Origin: an uncultured Clostridia bacterium
GTDB lineage: Bacteria; Bacillota; Clostridia; Saccharofermentanales; Saccharofermentanaceae
Direction: 5' to 3'
Assembly (NCBI GenBank): GCA_946545505.1
Contig: CAMNNN010000020.1
Location: 1-11,719, forward strand
DNA: 11,719 nt
Part shown: positions 1 through 6,547 of the stretch, in pieces
Layout of the letters: each line of letters starts with the position of its first letter
How positions within the stretch are numbered: the stretch's first letter is position 1
Notes under the pieces: generated by a model
Told to the model about the DNA's origin: nothing
The model's database searches: none
The model's input: the letters and a program-made list of their open reading frames with translations, nothing else
Translations under genes and position numbers: made by a program

Positions 1-2196
1 TCAGTTAATGCGGTAGATCGTCGTCGACTCTTCAGGGAAGTATGCGACCGGCGTCAGGTATTCAGCGAAGAATTCCTTGTTGTAAAGTGCGCCTGACGGA
101 TACTCGAATCCGAAGAACTCCGGATCATCGATCAGGTAAGTGATGCCTCTGGAAGCACAGTAGCTTCTGAATGCGTCGATGTCATTATTACAGCCGGAGA
201 TGAGCCAGTAGTAAACCTGCTCACGCGTATAAGTGTCGTGACCTGCCGACCATGCGTAGTAAGGCCAGCCGTAGTAGGCGGGTCTGCCTGCGAGGAAGAA
301 GCGGTTCATCGACCACTGAGGTGTCAGGAAGACATCATCCGGCTCGGTGTTCTCGATGATCCATGCCGTAAGATCGGACTCCGTGTTGACTTCTACATAA
401 CCCTTGTTGAGGTTGTAGTAAGTACACCATTCGGAGACTCCGGTCGCGGTAAGAGGAACGATCAGAACGGCAGCGAGAACGATAAGTCCCGTGCGCACTG
501 CGATGTAACCTGCCTTAGGAAGCTTATCTTTGATTTTCGCAGGAGGTGCCATCAGTTCAGCGATGCCGGATGCGGTGAATACATCGATCAGGATCAGCGA
601 GAACTGGATGAATTTGTGGTTCGCGAGCATCTCGAGAGATACCTGCCAGTTAAATGCGAAGATCATCGGCGCGAGGAACGCCAGAAACATGAGCTCGCGG
701 TAGACGGGCTTCTTGCCGAGAATGTCGCGGACCAGAATATAGATCACGTAGATGCCTGCGACGATCAGCGTGAGACCTGTTACGACCAGCAGATAATTCG
801 ATATACCGGTGGGAGTCTTATTCTCGCAGACGAAGCCCGGCATGTACTTGAAGCTTACGACATTCGAAGCGCTTCCTGCGAAGATCTTCGTCTGAATGAA
901 TGCGGAAAGAACTGATACAGCGGCGATCGCGGCATAGATAATACGCGTCTCCGAGAACAGTACCATGATGAGCAGGACGAGAAGCACACCGATGAGAGCC
1001 GAGCCGTGGAAGAACGGCAGGGTCAAGGCGATAATGCATGCGAGCACCGTGATCCCCATGGGGTTAAGAGGATCGGACTCTCTGAAGAGCCATGCCGCCC
1101 GGGTTGCAATATATGTCTTGGCGCCGTTAGCTTCAGCGGGTACACCTGAAGTCTCCTGTGCCTTAATGATGCTTACGCACATGCGTCTGACGAACGGAGT
1201 CATGAGAATGATGAGTATCAGCATCGCGCCGACACCGAGCATCAGGTGACGCTGGTTGGGATACACGTTAATGGCCCAGATGCCCCAGCCGTCATAAGGT
1301 GTCTTCTCGTACCAGGTGGAACTCTGTGCGATGGACTGAAGCGCGGCCTTAAGAGGAATGCCTCCATCCATAAGTTCCTTTATGTGGTAGAAGACATTAA
1401 ATGAGCTTCTGAAAAGCACAAGTACCGGAGCCAGAACGAAAGCGGGCTTCTTGCGTGACAGCAGTACCGCGAGCACGCCGAGGAGCTCAAGCGAGCAGAC
1501 CATGGTGATGATGCTCGGTACATTAAGAGCGAGGTCGATTGAGAATCCTAAGTACTCGAGCATGCCGGCCATAAAGTAGAAGAAAAAGTGATACTGTATG
1601 CCGTCACCCGAGTAGTGCATGTACTGTGTAGGGAAGTTGAAGCCTTCCGCGAAAGAAGAGACCATCGCGGTGTGGGGCGACAGATCCGAGAAAGTGGAAT
1701 AGCCTGCGCGGAGGATTCCGTCGGACAGGTTATATGTGTAGAGCATCAGGAATGTCGCGATGCCTGTGAGGATGACCGTGACGATTCCGTAGTAGAACAC
1801 GTTGCCCATGGAATGAACATAAGAGGGGATCTTGTTGTCGTCGTTGTCTGCGCCTGACAGCTTCGCCTTGTGGATTCTCTTAACATAGACGGAGAAGTTC
1901 ACGCTCGTTAAGATGATGAACACAGCGAAAGTAAGGAGAACTCCCGCGCGGCGTGCCATGTCGGTGCCGTCGACGACGAGATTGAGAAGATAGATGGCGT
2001 AGTAGTTGAACATGGTGACGCACAGCATGCCTGTGATGATTCCGGCAGGAGCGATGAACAGCACCGGGGGGAGTTTGCTCACGACATTCTTCGAAGGCGA
2101 GCAGGCCGTGAAGAATCTTGCAGTGTCGGGGACACACATGTTAACGAATGATATTCCGAATACCGCACAAACGGCAATGTACAAAATTGCGAGCAT
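1..2196 (-). CDS. Polytopic membrane protein, GT-C glycosyltransferase-like
   Basis: A complete 731-residue protein with ATG at 2196-2194 and a TGA stop occupying bases 3-1. A GAGG ribosome binding site (complement of 2201-2204) lies 4 bases before the start. Many hydrophobic segments are visible, roughly at residues 1-20, 45-75, 85-105, 132-155, 205-245, 252-270, 318-338, 380-435, 467-490, 500-518 and 562-585, followed by a soluble C-terminal domain at about 590-731. After the third or fourth helix comes a loop with Asp171, His175, an NFP triplet (187-189) and HYSGDG (194-199) followed by aromatic residues. This arrangement resembles the first extracytoplasmic loop of GT-C-fold, lipid-phosphosugar-dependent glycosyltransferases, where acidic residues act in catalysis. 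A NHK triplet (526-528) sits at a later helix border. The C-terminal part (SYCASRGITYLIDD, about 678-691) resembles the terminal domains of such membrane proteins. No specific family can be assigned by eye. It could act in cell-envelope glycan assembly, but that is inference. It diverges from the ligase gene. Confidence 0.75.
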   Translation of the reverse strand: MLAILYIAVCAVFGISFVNMCVPDTARFFTACSPSKNVVSKLPPVLFIAPAGIITGMLCVTMFNYYAIYLLNLVVDGTDMARRAGVLLTFAVFIILTSVNFSVYVKRIHKAKLSGADNDDNKIPSYVHSMGNVFYYGIVTVILTGIATFLMLYTYNLSDGILRAGYSTFSDLSPHTAMVSSFAEGFNFPTQYMHYSGDGIQYHFFFYFMAGMLEYLGFSIDLALNVPSIITMVCSLELLGVLAVLLSRKKPAFVLAPVLVLFRSSFNVFYHIKELMDGGIPLKAALQSIAQSSTWYEKTPYDGWGIWAINVYPNQRHLMLGVGAMLILIILMTPFVRRMCVSIIKAQETSGVPAEANGAKTYIATRAAWLFRESDPLNPMGITVLACIIALTLPFFHGSALIGVLLVLLIMVLFSETRIIYAAIAAVSVLSAFIQTKIFAGSASNVVSFKYMPGFVCENKTPTGISNYLLVVTGLTLIVAGIYVIYILVRDILGKKPVYRELMFLAFLAPMIFAFNWQVSLEMLANHKFIQFSLILIDVFTASGIAELMAPPAKIKDKLPKAGYIAVRTGLIVLAAVLIVPLTATGVSEWCTYYNLNKGYVEVNTESDLTAWIIENTEPDDVFLTPQWSMNRFFLAGRPAYYGWPYYAWSAGHDTYTREQVYYWLISGCNNDIDAFRSYCASRGITYLIDDPEFFGFEYPSGALYNKEFFAEYLTPVAYFPEESTTIYRIN

Positions 2197-2200
2197 AGTA

Positions 2201-2205
2201 CCTCG
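2201..2205 (-). promoter_or_regulatory. Ribosome binding site of the membrane protein gene
   Basis: Read on the minus strand this is GAGG (complement of 2201-2204), 4 bases before the ATG at 2196. The short spacing is acceptable and supports the chosen start. The flanking bases 2205-2240 are very AT-rich and probably hold the promoter, but I find no -35/-10 pair with good spacing. Confidence 0.5.
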
Positions 2206-2307
2206 ATATTATTAAAAATATACTTAAATTCTAACAAACAAGCCTGTGGTCATTTTTACATGCTCGTTACTTTTAAGATACGCGCGGCTTTTTTCTCACA
2301 GGTAACA

Positions 2308-2332
2308 CAAATGTAACGCATATGCACATTTG
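2308..2332. repeat. 7-bp inverted repeat in the divergent spacer, possible operator
   Basis: CAAATGT (2308-2314) and its exact reverse complement ACATTTG (2326-2332) are separated by 11 bases. That spacer contains most of an 8-bp palindrome, GCATATGC (2318-2325). The right arm overlaps the putative -35 box of the ligase promoter at 2330-2335. Such a dyad between divergent genes could be a regulator site, but no known operator is recognised and short dyads arise by chance. Confidence 0.3.
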
Positions 2333-2356
2333 AGGGTAAAACAGCATTGCTAAACT
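2330..2356 (+). promoter_or_regulatory. Possible sigma-A promoter for the ligase operon
   Basis: TTGAGG (2330-2335) and TAAACT (2351-2356) each match 4 of 6 consensus bases or better, with a 15-base spacer that is shorter than ideal. It would give a leader of about 20 bases containing the AAGGAGG site. No better pair is visible between 2210 and 2370. Confidence 0.3.
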
Positions 2357-2367
2357 AGAACTACTCC

Positions 2368-2374
2368 AAGGAGG
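2368..2374 (+). promoter_or_regulatory. Strong ribosome binding site AAGGAGG
   Basis: AAGGAGG lies 8 bases before the ATG at 2383. An out-of-frame ATG at 2378 is only 3 bases from this site and would encode two residues before stopping, so 2383 is the real start. Confidence 0.8.
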
Positions 2375-2382
2375 ATCATGCC

Positions 2383-3426
2383 ATGAAGATCGTAGTTTTG
2401 GGAGGCGGTTTAAGCCCCGAGAGAGATGTTTCCAAGAAGTCAGCGAGCCTTATCGCGAATGCACTTTTGAGCAAGGGACACGAGGTAGCCCTTGTCGATC
2501 TTTATGACGGCATCGAGAATGATGATCCCGTTGACGGTCTGTTCAGAAAGGGTACAGGCAATCTGTTCTCATTCGATATTCCCGAGGAGGAGCCCGATCT
2601 CGAGAAGGTTATCGCTGATCACGGCGGAAGAAGAGAGTGGCTCGGCCCCCGCGTCATCGAGATCTGTAAGAAAGCTGACTGCGTATTCCTTGGCCTTCAC
2701 GGCGCTCAGGGAGAGAACGGCAAGATGCAGGCCGTACTCGAAGCATATGACATTAAGTACACGGGCTGCGGTTACACCGGCTGCGTTATCGCGATGGATA
2801 AGGGCCTTTCCAAGGCCATCATCGCACAGGCAGGATTCAAGACTTCCACGTGGTTCACGTTAAGAGACCGCAATATCACTTTCGAGCAGGTAGTGGAGAA
2901 GGTAGGACTCCCGTTCGTCGTTAAGCCGATCGGCTGCGGAAGCTCATGCGGCGTATCCATCGTTAAGAGCAAGGAAGAATTCGAGAACGCCATGGATTAC
3001 GCGAACAAATACGAACATCACATCATAATTGAGAAGTATATCAAGGGCCGCGAGATCACCGTCAGCATCCTCGACGGCAAGGCCCTTCCCATCACTGAGA
3101 TCATCCCCCACGAGGGTTTCTACGACTATAAGAATAAGTATCAGACAGGTCTTACGACACATGTCTGCCCTGCGCAGTTAAGCTATGAGGAGACGGCGAG
3201 AGCAAAGCAGATCGCCGAGGACCAGTTCCACCTTCTGCGAATGACTGCATACGGCAGAATCGACATGATCTATGACGGCACCGATTTCTGGTTCATCGAG
3301 GCCAACAACCTTCCCGGTATGACCAACACTTCACTTCTTCCTGAAGCAGCCGCACAGACAGGCATCGTTTACGAGGACCTGTGCGAGCGTATCGCCGAGG
3401 CTGCAGGCAGGAGACACGTTGATTAA
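2383..3426 (+). CDS. ddl: D-alanine--D-alanine ligase
   Basis: Makes the D-Ala-D-Ala dipeptide for peptidoglycan precursors from two D-alanines and ATP, in the cytoplasm. The 347-residue length is normal for the family. Visible family features in order: the N-terminal GGGLSPERDVS segment (7-17, with Glu13 at the place of the first-substrate-binding Glu), HGAQGENGKMQA (106-117), VVKPIGCGSSCGVS (179-192, ATP-grasp loop), EKYIKGREITV (217-227), the omega-loop FYDYKNKY (246-253), and the metal-binding end RIDMIYD...FIEANNLPGMTNTSLLP (292-320, with Asp294, Glu306 and Asn308 as likely Mg ligands). The tyrosine-containing omega loop is typical of dipeptide ligases and unlike the VanA-type D-lactate ligases, so vancomycin resistance is not indicated. 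It is first in a compact plus-strand run and overlaps the next gene by 8 bases. Confidence 0.93.
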   Translation: MKIVVLGGGLSPERDVSKKSASLIANALLSKGHEVALVDLYDGIENDDPVDGLFRKGTGNLFSFDIPEEEPDLEKVIADHGGRREWLGPRVIEICKKADCVFLGLHGAQGENGKMQAVLEAYDIKYTGCGYTGCVIAMDKGLSKAIIAQAGFKTSTWFTLRDRNITFEQVVEKVGLPFVVKPIGCGSSCGVSIVKSKEEFENAMDYANKYEHHIIIEKYIKGREITVSILDGKALPITEIIPHEGFYDYKNKYQTGLTTHVCPAQLSYEETARAKQIAEDQFHLLRMTAYGRIDMIYDGTDFWFIEANNLPGMTNTSLLPEAAAQTGIVYEDLCERIAEAAGRRHVD

Positions 3427-4663
3427 GACAGGCATAGTAGGAGGCGGAGCAGCAGGGCTTTGGGCCGCATGTTTCCTTAAGAAGGAGGGAGCGTCTTTTA
3501 CCCTGCTCGAGAAAGGTCCCGAGTGCGGAAGAAAGCTTCTGCTTACCGGTCACGGACGCTGCAATATCACTAACAGAAAACCCGTATCGGACCTGATGCA
3601 GGGCTACCATGAAGCATCCAAGTTCATGAAGCCTGCGCTGTCTTCTTTTACTCCAGAGGATGTAATGGACTTCGTGCACAGTGAGCTCGGGATCTCGCTT
3701 AAAGAAGAGGAAAACAACAGGATCTTCCCCGTGTCGGACAAGGCGTCCGACATAAGGGATGCACTCGTGAAGTACGCAGGCGAAGAGAACATCAGGACGG
3801 GCTTCGAGGTCGTCGATATAGAGTACGACAGGACAGCGGCAGACGGCAGATTTACTGTAGTTGAAGCAGGCGGCGCGAAACTACATTTCGATGTGCTTAT
3901 CATGGCCACGGGCGGCAACACTTTCCCGCAGACTGGTTCCGACGGCAAAAGCTATGACATTCTTGAAGACACGCTCGGGCATAAAGTGACACCGCTTTAT
4001 CCTGCTCTTACCGGCATCCCGGTGGCACCTCATGACAAGGAATTCACTTCGTCACTTAGCGGCGTATCCGTCTATGCGGGCGCCGGACTATATCTTAATA
4101 ACAGAAAACGCAACAGGACCGAAGGCAATGTGCTGTTTACGCACGACGGCTTATCCGGCCCCGCCATCACCGAGCTTGCCAGAGATATCCCTGAGAATGT
4201 AAAGGATCAGGACGGATGGATCGAACTGGATTTCACGCCGGGCAGGGACGATACCGAAGTCGATAAGGAACTGCTCGAGCAGATGAGAGTAAAACCCGAC
4301 ACGAGACTTGTCACCATCGGTGCGGATTATGTGCCCCAGTCCGTGTCGCATGCGATAGGGCGAAGAGCCGGCGTCACAGACATCAAGGCTGCGCAGATAA
4401 CGCGCGGACAGCGTAAGGAATTCGTGAAGAACTTAAAGCACCTTCACCTTACCATCGACAGACAGCCTAAGTTCGAGACGGCATACGTGACGCGCGGCGG
4501 AGTGGCGCTGGATGAGATCAACAGGAAGACCTGCGCATCCAAGCTCATGCCCGGAGTCTATATCATAGGAGAGGCTCTCGACGTCGACGGAATAAGCGGG
4601 GGATATAACCTTCAGGCTGCCATAAGTGAGGCCTATATCGCAGTCCGCGACATTATGTGTTAA
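3419..4663 (+). CDS. HI0933/BaiN-family FAD-dependent oxidoreductase
   Basis: A 414-residue flavoprotein of the HI0933-like (BaiN/RdsA, YhiN) family. A Rossmann FAD-binding motif starts almost at once (GIVGGGAAGLWAA, 5-17), followed by an acidic strand end (LLEKGPECGRKLLLTGHGRCNITN, 29-52) that is the family hallmark. The C-terminal block TRGGVALDEI...TCASKLMPGVYIIGEALDVDGISGGYNLQAA (358-401) binds FAD and is also characteristic. Physiological substrates are poorly known; one relative acts in bile-acid dehydroxylation, but nothing here points to that role. The TTG start overlaps the end of the ligase gene by 8 bases, with AGGAGA (3409-3414) 4 bases upstream. The Rossmann motif begins at residue 5, so a later start is impossible, and translational coupling to the ligase is likely. 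The TAA stop is part of a palindrome. Confidence 0.9.
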   Translation: MIKTGIVGGGAAGLWAACFLKKEGASFTLLEKGPECGRKLLLTGHGRCNITNRKPVSDLMQGYHEASKFMKPALSSFTPEDVMDFVHSELGISLKEEENNRIFPVSDKASDIRDALVKYAGEENIRTGFEVVDIEYDRTAADGRFTVVEAGGAKLHFDVLIMATGGNTFPQTGSDGKSYDILEDTLGHKVTPLYPALTGIPVAPHDKEFTSSLSGVSVYAGAGLYLNNRKRNRTEGNVLFTHDGLSGPAITELARDIPENVKDQDGWIELDFTPGRDDTEVDKELLEQMRVKPDTRLVTIGADYVPQSVSHAIGRRAGVTDIKAAQITRGQRKEFVKNLKHLHLTIDRQPKFETAYVTRGGVALDEINRKTCASKLMPGVYIIGEALDVDGISGGYNLQAAISEAYIAVRDIMC

Positions 4664-4680
4664 AATCTTCGAAGATTTTA
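4661..4680. repeat. Perfect 20-bp palindrome at the flavoprotein stop codon
   Basis: TAAAATCTTC is followed directly by its exact reverse complement. As RNA it can fold into an 8-bp stem with a UCGA loop, or it can act as a DNA dyad. It includes the TAA stop of the flavoprotein gene (4661-4663). It is not a classic intrinsic terminator, because the stem is AU-rich and no independent U-run follows. Confidence 0.75.
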
Positions 4681-4684
4681 TATA

Positions 4685-4697
4685 AGGGGGGACCCCT
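4685..4697 (+). promoter_or_regulatory. Ribosome binding site enclosed in a small hairpin
   Basis: The G-rich ribosome binding site AAGGGGGG (4684-4691) lies 7 bases before ATG 4699. AGGGG (4685-4689) can pair with CCCCT (4693-4697) across a 3-base GGA loop, leaving the site buried in a compact GC-rich stem next to the start codon. Together with the palindrome just upstream, this could tune deaminase translation. No ligand-binding RNA is recognised. Confidence 0.5.
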
Positions 4698-4698
4698 A

Positions 4699-5184
4699 AT
4701 GTCTGAGAAAAGGACTGATTACATCAGCTGGGACGAGTACTTTATGGGCGTCGCCAAGCTGGCTGCACAGAGAAGCAAGGACCCCAGTACCCAGGTTGGA
4801 GCATGCATAGTCAATTCCGATAACATGATCGTGTCGGTCGGCTATAACGGCCTGCCCGCAGGGTGCTCAGATGACGACTTCCCCTGGGCAAGAGAGGGAG
4901 AAGTGTTCGACACGAAGTATGCTTATGTGTGTCACGCAGAGCTCAATGCCATCCTTAATTCGGGTACGGGAGATCTTCGCGGAACAAGAGTTTATGTTAC
5001 ACTGTTCCCCTGTGAAGGATGTACTAAGGCTCTTATTCAGAAGGGCGTTAAGGAAGTTATTTACGCTGACGATAAGTATCATGACATGCCGGGAACTATG
5101 GCGGCAAGAAGGATGCTCGATGCAGCGGGCGTAAAGTATACGAAGTATGAGCCGTCCGGCAGGAAGATAGAGCTGGACGTTTGA
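4699..5184 (+). CDS. Deoxycytidylate (dCMP) deaminase
   Basis: Zinc enzyme that deaminates dCMP to dUMP, supplying dTMP synthesis; cytoplasmic. The 161-residue length fits the family. Visible: the DPSTQVGA signature (28-35), the first zinc ligand and catalytic Glu in HAELNAILN (His79, Glu81), and the PCEGC motif with Cys105 and Cys108. YNGLPAG (49-55) also fits substrate-binding loops in dCMP deaminases. The start is ATG 4699, preceded by a G-rich site; a longer in-frame reading from 4657 would only translate the palindrome and the ribosome binding site. ComE-type competence proteins share this domain, but no com genes are adjacent. It probably belongs to the same operon as the flavoprotein, 35 bases away. 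Confidence 0.9.
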   Translation: MSEKRTDYISWDEYFMGVAKLAAQRSKDPSTQVGACIVNSDNMIVSVGYNGLPAGCSDDDFPWAREGEVFDTKYAYVCHAELNAILNSGTGDLRGTRVYVTLFPCEGCTKALIQKGVKEVIYADDKYHDMPGTMAARRMLDAAGVKYTKYEPSGRKIELDV

Positions 5185-5218
5185 TATAAAGAAAGCAGGA
5201 GTATAGCGGAGGTTAGTT

Positions 5219-6541
5219 ATGGGTGAGTTCAAGTCTTTTATCTGGGACGAGAAAAATGAGTGTATGGAGGAGTCTGAGAGGCGCGAACTCGTAGGAAAGC
5301 GTCTTGTGTCAGCCGTAAGAAGAACTTACGACCACGTTCCTTACTATAGAAAGAAACTCGAATTGGCAGGAATCAGTCCTGATGATATCAAGTCGCTGGA
5401 CGATATCGAGAAGCTGCCGTTTTGCGATAAGCTCGACTTCAGGGACAATTATCCGTTCGGAACTCTGGCTGTGCCTATGGATCAGCTTGTAAGATTCCAC
5501 GCTTCGTCCGGTACGACCGGTAAGATGAAGGTCGTAGGTTATACAGCTAATGACGTTGAACTTTGGTCCGATGCTCTTTGCCGCTGCTTCGCCATGTCCG
5601 GTATGCAGAAGGGTGACCTCGTACACATTGCTTACGGCTACGGACTGTTTACGGGCGGTCTGGGACCTCACTATGCGTGCCAGAAGTTCGGCTCGGTTGC
5701 CATCCCAGTCTCGGGCGGTAATACGGCAAGACAGATCCAGATCCTCACAGAGTGGCAGCCTCAGGTAATCTGCTGCACACCTACATATATGCTTCACATC
5801 ATCGATACTATCGAGAAGAACGGTATTGATAAGTCTCTCGTTAAGCTTCGTTCCGGCATCTTCGGCGCCGAGGCATGGACACGTGAGATGAAGGATCAGA
5901 TCGAGGGAAGAATCGGTCTTAAGGCATTTGATATCTACGGACTTACCGAGATCGTAGGACCCGGTGTAGGCTGCTCATGTGAGTGCTGCGTTGATCAGAT
6001 CCATATCAGCTCAGACCTGTTCTGGCCTGAGATCGTAGATCCCGAGACAGGTAAGGTTCTTCCTGAGGGTGAGCTCGGAGAGCTCGTATTCTCGTCTTTG
6101 CTCAAGGAAGGCGTTCCGATGATCCGCTACAACACTCACGACCTTACACGTATCCACTACGGTAAGTGCGCATGCGGAAGAACAACACCGAGGATCGACA
6201 AGATCACGGGCCGCGCTGACGATATGCTCATCATCAGAGGCGTCAACGTATTCCCGACACAGATCGAGGCTGCGGTAATGAAGTTCAAGGAAGTTCTTCC
6301 TCACTACATGATCTATGTTGACCGTGTAAACAATCTCGACGTTATCTCGGTTAAGATCGAGCTTAACCCCGACCTCATGTCGGATACTATGTCAGGTCTC
6401 GAGAGGTTGACCAAGGCCATCGAGGGAGAGATCAGCAACATCACGGGAATCCATGCGAAGGTTCTCCTTGTTGAGCCCAGATCCCTGCCGAGATCTGAAG
6501 GTAAGATGGTAAGAGTTATCGATTCAAGATTTAAGAAGTAA
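5219..6541 (+). CDS. paaK: Phenylacetate-CoA ligase-type acyl-CoA synthetase
   Basis: ATP-dependent adenylate-forming enzyme, 440 residues, of the phenylacetate-CoA ligase (PaaK) family. It activates an aryl or related carboxylic acid to the acyl-AMP and then to the CoA thioester. Visible: the P-loop-like SSGTTGK (96-102), YGLTE (240-244), RYNTHDLT (303-310, Asp308 for ribose), IRGVNVFPTQIE (339-350) and the C-terminal SEGKM with the likely catalytic Lys429. Two cysteine clusters, CSCECC (252-257) and CACG (317-320), may form a metal or structural site. GGAGG (5208-5212) lies 6 bases before the start, 34 bases after the deaminase stop. In anaerobes such ligases often sit beside indolepyruvate ferredoxin oxidoreductase genes, but none is present here, so the substrate is uncertain. 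No other paa genes are seen. Confidence 0.88.
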   Translation: MGEFKSFIWDEKNECMEESERRELVGKRLVSAVRRTYDHVPYYRKKLELAGISPDDIKSLDDIEKLPFCDKLDFRDNYPFGTLAVPMDQLVRFHASSGTTGKMKVVGYTANDVELWSDALCRCFAMSGMQKGDLVHIAYGYGLFTGGLGPHYACQKFGSVAIPVSGGNTARQIQILTEWQPQVICCTPTYMLHIIDTIEKNGIDKSLVKLRSGIFGAEAWTREMKDQIEGRIGLKAFDIYGLTEIVGPGVGCSCECCVDQIHISSDLFWPEIVDPETGKVLPEGELGELVFSSLLKEGVPMIRYNTHDLTRIHYGKCACGRTTPRIDKITGRADDMLIIRGVNVFPTQIEAAVMKFKEVLPHYMIYVDRVNNLDVISVKIELNPDLMSDTMSGLERLTKAIEGEISNITGIHAKVLLVEPRSLPRSEGKMVRVIDSRFKK

Positions 6542-6547
6542 TCGTTC

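Noticed and set aside
238..915. 225-codon open frame on the plus strand inside the membrane protein gene
   Set aside because: Antisense to a clearly membrane-spanning protein; composition rich in Arg, Asp and Cys without domain features.
2383..3426. Vancomycin-resistance-type D-Ala-D-Lac ligase
   Set aside because: The omega loop has the YDYKNKY pattern of dipeptide ligases, and no vanH or vanX neighbours are present.
4661..4680. Palindrome as a rho-independent terminator
   Set aside because: The stem is AU-rich and the T-run is part of the stem itself; the next gene starts within 20 bases.
4657..4698. Longer dCMP deaminase start at 4657
   Set aside because: It would translate the palindrome and the ribosome binding site; the family's N terminus fits ATG 4699.
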